This document shows, in pieces, positions 20,201 through 32,200 of a stretch of DNA of 64,000 bases. Where the stretch lies: assembly GCF_001612805.1 (NCBI RefSeq), contig NZ_BDBD01000004.1, positions 496,001 through 560,000 on the forward strand, read 5' to 3'. The stretch is from Nocardia coubleae NBRC 108252 (lineage in GTDB: Bacteria > Actinomycetota > Actinomycetes > Mycobacteriales > Mycobacteriaceae). Both the position numbers and the translations under genes were made by a program. Each line of letters begins with the position of its first letter. The stretch's first letter is position 1. Under the pieces are notes generated by a model. That model searched no databases, was not told where the DNA came from, and saw only the letters and a program-made list of their open reading frames with translations.

Positions 20201-23200
20201 CGATCGCGATATCGCCGCCCGCACCGTGCCTGGCCAGCAGCACCGCGAACGCCGCGTGCACCACCATGAACGTGGACACTCCGTGCCTGCGGGCCAGCGC
20301 CTCGATTCCGGCGACGACCTCGGTTGGCACATCGAACCCGACGGCGGCGCCCTCCCCGGCGCGCACAGCGGGACGCGGCCGATCCGTCGCCAACTCCAGA
20401 GCCGGTGCCAGTCCGGTCAATTCGTCACGCCAGTGCGCCAGCTGCCGTGCCAGGCGCGACTGCGGATCCTCGGCTTCACCGAGGACTTCACGCTGCCACA
20501 GCGTGAAGTCCGGGTACTGCACCGGCAACGGCTCCCACCGCGGCGCGACCCCCGCCGTCCGCGCGGCATACGCGGCGATGAGATCCCGCGCCAACGGCGT
20601 GATGGACACACCGTCAGCGGCGATGTGGTGCACGGCCAGCACGAAGACATGCTCACGGTTCCGCGCGGAACCGTCAGTCGAGAGCGGCGACGCCGCGATC
20701 GGGCGCAGGAGGGCCGCGCGCAGGGGAGGCTGGGTGGTGAGGTCGAAGCCTGCGCCGACGACGGTGCGGACCGCGGCGGTCAAGGCCGACTCGGGGATCT
20801 CTTCGAGTACCGCGTCGGGTAGGGCCTGGTCGACCGGAAGGACCACCTGGGTGGGGCCGTCCGCGTCTTCGGGGAAGACGGTGCGCAGGGCCTCGTGGCG
20901 GGCGAGGACGTCGGCGAGGGCGGCCCACAGGGCGGCGATGTCGAGGTCACCGGTGAGGCGCAGGGCGATGGGCAGGGTGTAGACGGCCGAGTCGGGGTCG
21001 ATGCGGTTCAGCAGCCAGAGGCGAGTCTGGGCCAGCGACAACGGGATTCGGTCGGGGCGCGGGTGTACCGCAGCCAGCGGCGGCAGCTGTTCGCCGGCAG
21101 AGGCGCGTTCGGCCAGCCGGGCTACAGTCGGTGCTTCGAACACGTCGCGCACGTCGAGGGCGCTGCCGAGCGCCGCGTTGGCGCGGGCGACCAGCCGCAT
21201 GGCCAGCAGCGAGTTGCCGCCGACGGCGAAGAAGTCGTCGTCGGCACCGATGCGGGCCACGCCCAGCAGGTCGGCGATCACCTCGGCGAGCGTGGTCTGG
21301 GCGCCGGGACGTGGCGCCACGTAGGCGGTGGTGACCGACAGATCGGCAGCGGGCAGCGCGGCACGGTCGAGCTTGCCCGCCGAATTCAGCGGCACCGTGT
21401 CCAGCACGACGAAATGCGTGGGAACCATGTAGGCGGGCACCCGGCTCGCCACATGATCGCGCACATTCGCGGCGTCGACCGCACCGGCCACATAACCGAC
21501 CAGGCACTGTCGGCCCGCGTCGTCGGTGGCGGGCAGAACCGTCGCGTGGGTGACACCGGGTGCGTCGCCGAGGGCGGCCTCGATCTCACCCAGCTCGATC
21601 CGCAGGCCTCGGATCTTCACCTGGAAGTCGTTGCGGCCCAGATAGATCAGGGCACCGTTGCGGTCACGGCGGACCAGGTCGCCGGTGCGGTACATGCGGG
21701 TACCGTTCGCGCCGAACGGGTCGGCGACGAAACGGTCGGCGGTCAGATCCGGCCGCCCCAGGTAGCCACGGGCCAGCTGGGCGCCCGCCAGGTACAGCTC
21801 ACCCGTCACACCGGTCGGCACCGGGTGCAGCCGTTCGTCGAGGACGTAGGCGCGCACATTCCAGGTGGGCCTGCCGATGGGCATTTCGGTCTGTTCGACC
21901 GGTGCCGTGATCTGCTGGAAGGTGCTCGTGATCGCCACCTCGGTCGGCCCGTAGGTGTTGTGCAGCTCGACGGGGAGCGTGGCCAGCACCGTCGCCGCGA
22001 GCGGGGCGGGCAGTTCCTCGCCACCCACATGCAGCATGCGCAGGCCGCGCAGGGCATCGCCCAGCCCTTCGGCGAGCATCGCCGACAGCACCGACGGCAC
22101 CAGCTCGACCACGGTGACACGCTGTTCGCGCAGTACCCGAGCCTGATAGGCGAGGTCGAGGTGACCGCCCGGGCGCAGCAGCACCAGGGTGGCGCCGAGC
22201 AACGCCGGGGCCAGCAGCTCCCACAGCGACACATCGAAGGTCAGCGTGGCGCGCTGCAGCAGGCGATCCTCGGCAGTCAAGGCGTATTCACCTCGCAGCC
22301 AGCACAATTCGTTCACTACCGCCCGGTGGGTGACGAGCACGCCCTTGGGCAGGCCGGTGGAACCGGAGGTGAACAGGGCATACGCCGGATGGTCCGGCAG
22401 CAGCGGTGCGAGGCGTTCGGCATCGGTGACCGGGGTGCCCGGCACCGGGACCTGCGCGGGATCCTCGAGCTGGGCGACGGTGAGCACCGGGAACCCGGAC
22501 CGCGAGGCGGCCGCGAAATGCACCGAGGCGGTGGCGGACCGGATGCCCGCGTCCACGTGATCGAGGTCGCTCGCCTCAGCTGCGACGACCAATCGCGGTG
22601 CTGCCGTGGCAAGTACATGCCCGATGCGGTCGGCGGGCTGGGCCGGGTCGATCGGCACGTACACGCCACCGGCGGCGAGCACACCGTGCAGCACGACCAG
22701 CAGCTCGATCCCGCGCGGAACAGCGACGGCGACCGGGGTTTCCGGCCCGACACCGCACCCGATCAGCCTGCGCGCCAGTTGATTGGCTCTGGCCGCGAGC
22801 ACACCGTAGGTGATCTCGGCGCCCTCGAAAACGGCCGCGACCGCCTGCGGATCGCGCACGGCCGCCGCATCGAGCAGGTGGGCGGCCAGCGGTGCGCCGA
22901 TGCCCAGCTCGGTCAGCTCCTCGTCGAGCCGAACCACCTCGCCGTGCGGTACCGCCACCAGCTCGGCGCGGGCGGGTTCGGCGAGTAGTTCCAGATCTCC
23001 GACAGGTGTCGCCGGAGCCTGCACGGCCGCGCGGAGCACGAGCTCGAGCATGGTGGCCATCGCCGCGACGGTCTCGGCGTCGAAAAGGTCCGTCGCATAG
23101 CGCAGTTCGAGATCGAGGCCGTCGGGCTCGCCGTCGGCGCCGAACCGGTCGACGAAGGTGAAGTCCAGGTCGACTTCGATCGGCGCGTCCGGCAGCTCGA

Positions 23201-26200
23201 GACCAGAGAGGGTGAGCCCGGGCAGTTCGAACGCGGCGCGCCGCTGATTCTGCAGGGCGAGCGACACCTGATACAGCGGCGAATAGCCCTGTGAGCGTGC
23301 GGGGTTCACCGCGTCGACGAGGGTTTCGAACGGGACGTCGGCGTTGTCGAAGGCATCGAGGTCACCGGCGCGGACCTGGTCGAGCAGGTCGGCGAATCCG
23401 GTTTCGCCGCGCACCTCGGCGCGCAGGACGAGCGTGTTGACGAACATGCCGACGATGTCGTCGAGTTCGCGATGACCACGCCCCGCCACCGGGGTGCCGA
23501 CCACAATGTCGGACCCCGCCGACAGCCTGGCCAACAGCACCGCGAGGCCAGCGTGCAGCACCATGAACGTGGTCGCCCGGCGCGCCCGAGCCAATTCCTC
23601 GATCCCCCGGTGCAAGTGCGCGTCGAAGGCGGTGACCAAGGTGGCCCCGCGATTGGAGGCGATCAGCGGCCTGCGACGGTCCGTCGGCAGGGTGAGGACA
23701 TCGGGCAGCGCGGCCAGGCGGTTCCGCCAGTAGCCGAGCTGGCGGGCCAGCGGTGCGTCCGGGTCGTCGACGCTGCCGAGCCCCTCGGTCTGCCACAGCG
23801 CGTAATCGGCGTAATGCACGGTGAGCGGCGGCAGTTGCGGTGCGCTGCCGGTGGCGCGGGCGGCATAGGCGGCCACCAGGTCACGGGTGAGCGGGCCCAT
23901 CGACCAGCCGTCGGCGGCGATGTGGTGCACGACGAGCACCAGCACGTGCTCGGCCGGCGTCACCCGAAGGAGTGCGACACGCACCGGCACCTCGGTGGTG
24001 ATGTCGAAACCGCCCGACAGCACCTGCGCGACGGCCCCGGACACGTCGGTGGGGGCAACGTCGGTGACCGTGAGCTCGGGAACGAACGGTTCGCCGACGA
24101 ATTGCGTTGCCTGTCCGTCGAATTCGGGGTAGGTGGTGCGCAGGGTCTCGTGCCGGGCGACCAGGTCGCCCAGGGCACCGCGCAGGGCGGCGACGTCGAG
24201 TTCGCCGCTGAGGCGGATGGCCACGGGGATGTGATAGGCGGCGGACCGCGGGTCGAAGCGGTGCAGGAACCACATCCGCTGCTGCGCGGGCGACAACGGG
24301 ATCCGTTGCGGGCGTGTACCACCCACCGGTCCGCGCCTGGTCCCGGTGCCACGCAGAGTGTCGAGACGCTGCGCCAGGCCACTGACGCTGCTCGCCTCGA
24401 ACAGTTCACGGACCGCGACACGCGCGTCGAGCGCGGCTCCGAGGCGTGCCGCCACCTGCGTGGCCAGCAGGGAGTTGCCGCCGAGCGCGAAGAAGTCGTC
24501 GTCGGCGCCGACCCGGTCCAGTTCGAGCACGCCGGCGAAGGTGGCGGCGACGACGCGTTCGGTCGTGGTCGCGGGCTCCCGGTAATCGGTGCGGCGCGCC
24601 TGTGGGGCGGGCAGTGCGCGGCGGTCCAGCTTGCCGGAGGCGGTGAGCGGCAGTTCGTCGAGGAACACGTAGGTGCCTGGCACCATGTAGGCGGGCAAGG
24701 TGGCGGTGACTGCGGCGTCGAGATCCGCCGGAGTGCAGGTGTCACGGTTGGGTGCGCCCGAGACTGTGCCACCGACACCGACACCTACATCCACACCGGC
24801 CTCGGTCGAGGCTGGTTGCGCACCGCCCGTCGGTACGGCGCCGCCCGCGGCCGAAGCCGATTGCGCACCACCCGCCGGTACGACACCGCCTGCGGCCGAA
24901 GCCGATTGCGCACCACCCAACGGGATGACACCGCCTGCGGCCGAAGCCGATTGCGTACCACCCGCCGGTACGGCGCCGCCCGCGGCCGAAGCCGATTGCG
25001 CACCACCCGCCGGTACGACACCGCCTGCGGCCGAAGCCAATTGCGCACCACCCGCCGGGATGACACCGACTGAGGCAGAGGTTGATCGTGCATTCGCGCC
25101 CGGTTCGGCTTCGGTGTTGTCGCGGACGATGTAGGCGACGAGCTGGTCGGGCTTACCGTCGTCCGAGCGGACGACGACCACCGCGCGGCGAACGCCGGGG
25201 ACCGTGGTGAGGGCTGCTTCGATCTCGGCGGGTTCGATGCGCAGGCCACGCAGTTTCACCTGGAAATCGGTGCGGCCCAGGTAGTGCAGGGCGGGGCCGG
25301 TGGCGGTGGTGCGCCAGGTGACCAGGTCACCGGTGCGGTAGAGGCGCTCGCCGGTGCCGAACGGGTTCGCGACGAAACGCTCGGCGGTGAGGTCGGCGCG
25401 GCTGTGGTAGCCGTCGGCGAGCTGGGCGCCGGCCACGTACAGTTCGCCGGGCACACCGGCCGGGACCGGGTGCAGGCGCGAATCGAGCACGTACACCGAG
25501 GTTTCGGCAACTGGGGTACCGATGGGCACGGTCGCACCCTGATCGTCGGCGAACCGGTGGGTGGTCACCTGGATGGCGGTTTCGGTCGGCCCGTACAGGT
25601 TCACCACAGTGGCACCGGTGCGTTCGCGGACGGTGCGCGCCAGTTCGGTGGTCAGCGCCTCACCACCGGCGAACACCAGCCGCAGCGACTGCTGCCCCTC
25701 GGTGACATGGCTGCCCGGATCGGCCGGTCCGGAAACCGTCGAGCGCGAGCGGGCTGCCCGTTCGCCTGCCGATCCGGCCGTTTCCGCCATCACAGCTGTC
25801 AGCACCGACGGCACGTACTGCACCACGCTCACCCGGTGCCGGGCCGTTGCGGCGGCAAGATACGCCGGATCGCGATGACCGTCGGGCGAGGCAAGTACCA
25901 GTCGGGCACCGACTTGCAAGGGCCACAACAGTTCCCACACCGAGGCGTCGAAGGTGAACGGCGTCTTCTGCAGCACCACGTCGTCGGCACCGAGCGGATA
26001 GGCGCTCTGCAACCACCGCAGCTGGTTGACCACCGCACGGTGCGGAACCGCGACCCCCTTGGGCCGACCGGTCGAGCCGGAGGTGAACAGCACATAGGCG
26101 AGGTTCTCGGGACGCAGTGGGGCACAGCGCTCTTCGTCGGCGATCGGATCGCCAGACAGTGCCGACAGATCGAGAGTGTCCACCTCGACCACCGAATCAC

Positions 26201-29200
26201 CCACGCCGAAACCACTTCCGGCGACGGTGAGCACACACACCGGTGCCGTCTGAGCGAGCACATAGGCGGTTCGGTCAGCTGGATGATCCGGGTCCACCGG
26301 CACATACGCCGCCCCGGCCGCGAGCACGGCGTGCACCGCGACCAACTGGTCGACACCACGCCGCATCGCCACGGCCACCAGCGAACCCGGCCCCGCACCG
26401 AGCCCGATCAAGTGCCGGGCCAGCCGAGCGACCCTCGCACCGAACTCGGCGTACGTGAGCCGCACCGACACCGGACCGCTCACCGCTACCGCGTTGTCGG
26501 TTCCAGCACTGCCATACTCTGCCCCACCTCGCTCGACGTGGCGGAAGTCCGAAGTCTCCACACCGCCCACCCGGCTGGGCCCGGCATCGGAAACATTCGG
26601 TGTCGCAGTGCGATTCACACTGCGGGGCCCGACGGTCTGCTCATCGAGGGCCACCGCTGTCTCCGCATGATCCGCACCACGTGCTACTCCCACTGGCTCG
26701 GTATCGACGATGACAGCTGTCGCGCCGGGACAGGCGGCGACCCGGTCTGCGAACAGCGATGCCAGGGTGGCGGTAGCGGCGGGCGCGGGGGTGGCATGGC
26801 CGGTGGCGGCGTGGTTGCCGAAATTCGTTACCAGGGCTGAAGCAGCATCGGAATCCGCCAGGGCGGCCGGGCCCGACGCGGCCGGGTCGGTCGACTGCGT
26901 GACCAGGGCCGAACCGGTCGCAGCAGCCCAGTTCCCGGTGGCGAGCAGTTGCATGCGTTCCGCGTGGTCGAGGAGGTCGATGTCGCCGACCGGGCGCGTG
27001 GGGTCCGTCAGTGCGCTGGTGAGAGCACGACGCAGGCGGGTGGCGAAACCGGCGACGGTTGCCGCGTCGAACAGATCGGTGGCGTAGAGGAAAGCACCGG
27101 AAAGTCCTGCGGGAGCGCCGTTCTCGTCGCGGCGTTCGGTGAGGGTGAGTTCCAGGTCGAACTTGGCGACCGTTGTGGGCAGGTCGACGCCACCGACCGT
27201 CAGACCGGGCAGGACGAGTTCGCGCGCGGTGTCCTCGTTCAGCGACAGCATCACCTGGAAAAGAGGATTGCGGGCCGTGGAACGCACCGGGTCGAGCGCT
27301 TCGACGAGCCGTTCGAACGGCACGTCGGCGTGCCCGAACGCCGCCAGATCGGTGTCACGGACCCGCGCGACCAGCTCGGCGAACGGCGTCGCGGGCGTCA
27401 CCTCGGTGCGCAGCACCAGGGTGTTGACGAACATGCCGACGAGGTCATCGAGTGCGCGGTGCCCACGTCCCGACACCGGTGTACCGATGGCGATATCGGT
27501 GGTCGCCGACAAGCGCGCCAACAACACGGCGAATACCGCGTGCACGGCCATGAACACCGTCACCCCGTGCGCTCGTGCGAATTCGGCCAGCGCGCGGTGC
27601 GTTTCGGCCTCGAACTCGACTGTGTGCACCGCTCCTCTGCGCGAGGCGACCGCAGGCCGCGGCCGGTCGGCAGGCAACTCCAACTGCTCCGGCAGCCCGT
27701 CCAGCGTCCTACGCCAGTACGAAAGCTGCTGGGCAGCCACCGATCCGGGGTCGGCCGCGGTGCCGAGCACCGCATGCTGCCACACCGCGTAATCGGCGTA
27801 CTGCACGCTCAGCGGCTCCCACGCGGGAGCCTCCCCCACAGCCCGCGCCCCGTACGCGGCGAGCACATCGCGGATCAACGGGCCGAACGAAAATCCGTCC
27901 GCCGCAATGTGATGCAGCACGATAGCCAGCACATACTCCGCTGCGCCGTCAACCGACACAGCAGCTTCCCGTGCTTCTCCGGGGATCTGACCGACACCGG
28001 CCGATGCGTCTCCGCCGAACTGCTCCTGCGCAGTCAGCAGCGCCTGCGCGGTGAACTCCACCGTACCGCCCTGCGCCGCACCGGACCTCACGCCGTCGTC
28101 GGTGGGCGCGTCCCCGTCGAGCATCGTAAACACGCCCGTCGATACACCCGTATCTTGCAGTGCCGCAACGGTACTCGCGGGATCGACAAGCAGCGGTTCC
28201 TCGCCGGAGCGCGCTGACGTATCGATCGGACCGTGCCCGTCACTCGGCGCTTCCCCGGTGTCGCGCACGCGGAACAGGGCGATGCGGAGGGGTGCGTCGG
28301 TGGTGAGGTCGAAGCCGGTCGTGGCGAAGGTGCGGATCGCGTCGGGAAGGTCGTCGGTGGGGAGGACCTCGGGGTGGATGTCGGGCAGAAGGCCGGGGAC
28401 GGGGAGGATTTCGGCGATCGCGTGGCCGTCGCGTTCGGGGTAGCGGGTGCGCAGGACCTCGTGGCGGTCGAGGACGTCGACGAGGGCTGCGCGGAGGGCG
28501 GGCACGTCGAGGTCGCCGGTGAGACGCACGGCCATCGGGATGTTGTCGGCGGAGGAAGCGGGGTCGAAGCGGTTCAGGAACCACATGCGCTGCTGGGCCG
28601 GGGACAGCGGCAGCGGGTCGGGGCGCACGCCCGCGACGAGGGCCGGGCCGGCGCCGGTGCCGCGCAGGCGGTCGGCGGCGTCGGCCAGGGTGCGGACCGA
28701 GGCGGTGTCGAACAGTTGCCGCACCGGGATGCGGATATCGAGGTCGGTGCCGATGCGGGCCATCACGCGGGTGGCGAGCAGCGAGTTGCCGCCGAGTTCG
28801 AAGAAGTCGTCGTCGCGACCGACCTGTTCCAGGCCGAGAACCTCGGCGAACGCGTCCGCGACCACCTGTTCGGCACGGGTGACGGGCGCGCGGTAGACGG
28901 CGGCCTCGAACACGGGAGCAGGCAGCGCCGAACGATCCAGTTTGCCGACCGGAGTCAGCGGCACCTCGTCCAGAGTCATGATCGTGGCTGGCACCATGTG
29001 CGCGGGCAGGTGCGCGGCGGAATGCGCTAGCAATTCCGAGGTGTCGACGGCGGCCTCGGGGACCGGCACCACATAGGACACCAGCAGGGTCGCACCAGCC
29101 TCGGTGCGGTGCCCGATCGTGACGGCGAAACGCACCGCCGGATGCTTGGCGAGGACCGCGTCGATCTCACCGAGTTCGATCCGGAACCCACGCACCTTCA

Positions 29201-32200
29201 CCTGGAAGTCGTTGCGCCCCAGGAATTCCAGATCGTAGGAATCACCGCGACGCACCCAGCGGACGGTGTCACCGGTGCGGTACATCCGCTCCCCCGGCGC
29301 GCCGTACGGGTTGGTGACGAACCGGCTGGCGGTCAACGCGGGCCGACGATGGTAGCCGCGCGCCAACTGCGCGCCCGCGATGTAGAGCTCACCGACGACA
29401 CCGGCAGGCACCGGGCGCAACCGCTCGTCGAGGACCAATTCGGTGGTCCCCTCCACGGGCCCGCCGAGGGTGATCGGCGTGGTGGCGCCGAGTGGTTCGC
29501 TGATATTGGTGACGATCGTGGTTTCGGTCGGCCCGTACCCGTTGCGGAACACCAGCCCGGGGATCGCCGCCGTCCACCGTGCCACCAGCTCCGCCGGACA
29601 CGCCTCGCCACCCACCACGACGACCCGCAGATCGTCGAGCCCGGCCGGGTCGACCGTCGCGAGCGCCGACGGCGTGATGACCACATGGGTCACCCGCTCG
29701 ACCCGCAACAGTTCACCCAGCTCCGCCCCACCGAACACCCCGTTCGGCGCGACGACCATGGTCGCTCCAGCACTGACAGTCAGCAGCAGCTCGGCCACCG
29801 AGATGTCGAACGACGGCGACGCCACATGCAGGACCCGCGCGTCCGCCGCAGCCCGGTACCGCTCTGCCTGCACGGGCAGATACGCGGCGACCGCGGCGTG
29901 CGGAATCACCACGCCTTTGGGCAGACCGGTGGTGCCGGAGGTGTAGATGACATAGGCCGGGTCGAGCGGATGCGGTCTGCGAGCATCACCCGACGCTCCG
30001 AGCCCATCGATAGCAATGTCAGCGGCGCCGAATCCATCGGCGGCTTTCCCGGCTTCGGCCGAATGCGGGTCCGTAGCATCGCTGTTGCCCAGGACATCTG
30101 GCGCGAAGGTCGCAGCCGCGACATCTGCTCGGTCAACTGCGGACGAATCACCTTCATCCGCATCTGGTTTCGCACCTGACAGAGGACGGTACGACAGGCC
30201 GTGTCCGAGGCTGATCCGGCCACCATCGCCCTCGGCAAGCCTCGGCGCGGCGACATCGGGACCGGCGTGTGCGTCGGTGTGCACGGCGGCGAGGTCGACA
30301 ACCAGCCAGTCCACGGCAGCGGGCAGGTCGGCGTGGAGCTCGTCGGTGGTGATGCCGGCGGCGGCGCCGGAGTCGGCGAGCATGTGGGTGATGCGGTCGG
30401 CCGGGTAGTTCGGGTCGACCGGGAGGAAGCCGGCGCCCGACTTGATGACGGCCCACACGGCGGTCACCGACGCAGCAGAACGCGGAATGCTCACGGCAAC
30501 AACATCACCCGGTCCGACACCGTTGCCGGTCAGCCGGGTGGCAATGCGGGTGGAGGCGGCGTCGAGTTCGCCGTAGGTGAGAGTGCGGTCGCCGTCGCGG
30601 ATGGCGACGGCGGCCGGGTCGGCGGCGGCATGGGCCAGCACTTCGGGCAACAGGGGTGCGGGCTCGGCGACACCGCCGCTGCGGGTGGTGAGTTCGGCGA
30701 GTTCGGTACCGATCAGCAGCGGCAGGTCTGCTACCGGGGTATGCGGTGCGGCGGCGATCGCAGCGAGCAGACCGGTGAACCGGCGCACCATCGCAGCGAC
30801 CGTCGACGCGTCGAACAGATCTGTGGCGTAGGAGAATTCGCCGGAGAGACCATCGGTTGCGGCGGTGCGCAATGTCACCGACAGGTCGAACTTCTCGATG
30901 TCGTAGGGCAGGTCGACCGCGCTTGCCCGCAGGCCGGGCAGTTCGAAGGTGGTCACCGGTAGGTTCTGCAGCGACAACGCGACCTGGAACAGGGGGTGCC
31001 GACCGGCCGAACGAGCGGGCGCCAGCACTTCGACGAGCCGCTCGAAGGGCAGCGTGGTGTACTCGAAGGCGGCCAGGTCGTCGGCCCGGACGCGGCCGAG
31101 CAGATCGGCGAACGGTTCCCCGGCGCGCACCTGGGTACGCAGCACCGCGGTGTTGACGAACATGCCGATCACATCGTCGAGTTCGGCAGCACCGCGCCCG
31201 GCGACCGGGCTGCCGATCGCCACATCCGCATTGCCCGACAGGCGGGCGATGAGCACCGACAGCGCGGCATGCAGCACCATGAACAGCGTCGCACCACGTT
31301 CGGCGGCAACAGAATTCAGTGCCGTGACCAACTCGGCGTCCAGGCTGAACTCGACCCGCCGCCCACGCATCGAGGCGGTCGCCGGGCGCGGCCGATCCGT
31401 CGGCAACCCCGACTCGTCCGGCAGACCGGCCAGCGCCGCCCGCCAGAACGCGATCTCCCGCCCCGCCTGCGAAGCCGGGTCGTCCTCTTCACCGAGCACG
31501 GCCCGCTGCCACAGCGTGTAATCGGCGTACTGCACCGCCAACGGTTCCCACGCAGGCGCCGCCCCGCCGGTCCGCGCTTGATACGCGGCCATCGTGTCCC
31601 GCACGAGCGGTCCCGCCGACCATCCGTCGGCCGCGATGTGGTGCACCACGAGCACCAGCACGTGATCCCCGTCGACCTCGAACAACCGCACCCGCACCGG
31701 CGGCGCCACCGTCACATCGAAACCGCGCAGGATCTCCCCGGCGATCACCTCCCGCAGTTCGTCCGCCGCAACAACGATCGGATCCAACAGCGCCGCACCA
31801 ACGCCTTCGCCACCGACACCAGCGGCACCGACAGCACCACCCCTGGCCCTGGCATCGGCGACTGCCCCGACCGCACCGGACTCGGCATCCGCAGCGCCGA
31901 GCGCCGGTTCCGCACTCGCAGCAAGACCAGCGACGTACAGGGCACCGTGCCCACCGGCGCCGGGGACCGTTGCCCCGGCACCGGCCGTGCGCGCCGACTC
32001 GGCCACCAGGAGCGCATAAGCCTCGGCGGGGTCGAGCACTACCTGCGTCCCGGCCCCGTCCACCTCGGGGTAGACGGTCCGCAGTACTTCGTGCCGGGCG
32101 ATCAGGTCGTGGACGGCCGCACGCAAGGCCGCATGGTCGAGCGCACCGGAGAGGCGGACCGCGATCGGGATGTTGTAGGCGCCGGTGGCCGGGTCGAAGC

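Noticed and set aside
24808..25077. CRISPR array
   Set aside because: The 45-bp repeats are directly adjacent with no spacers and encode an in-frame peptide repeat; no cas genes are present.
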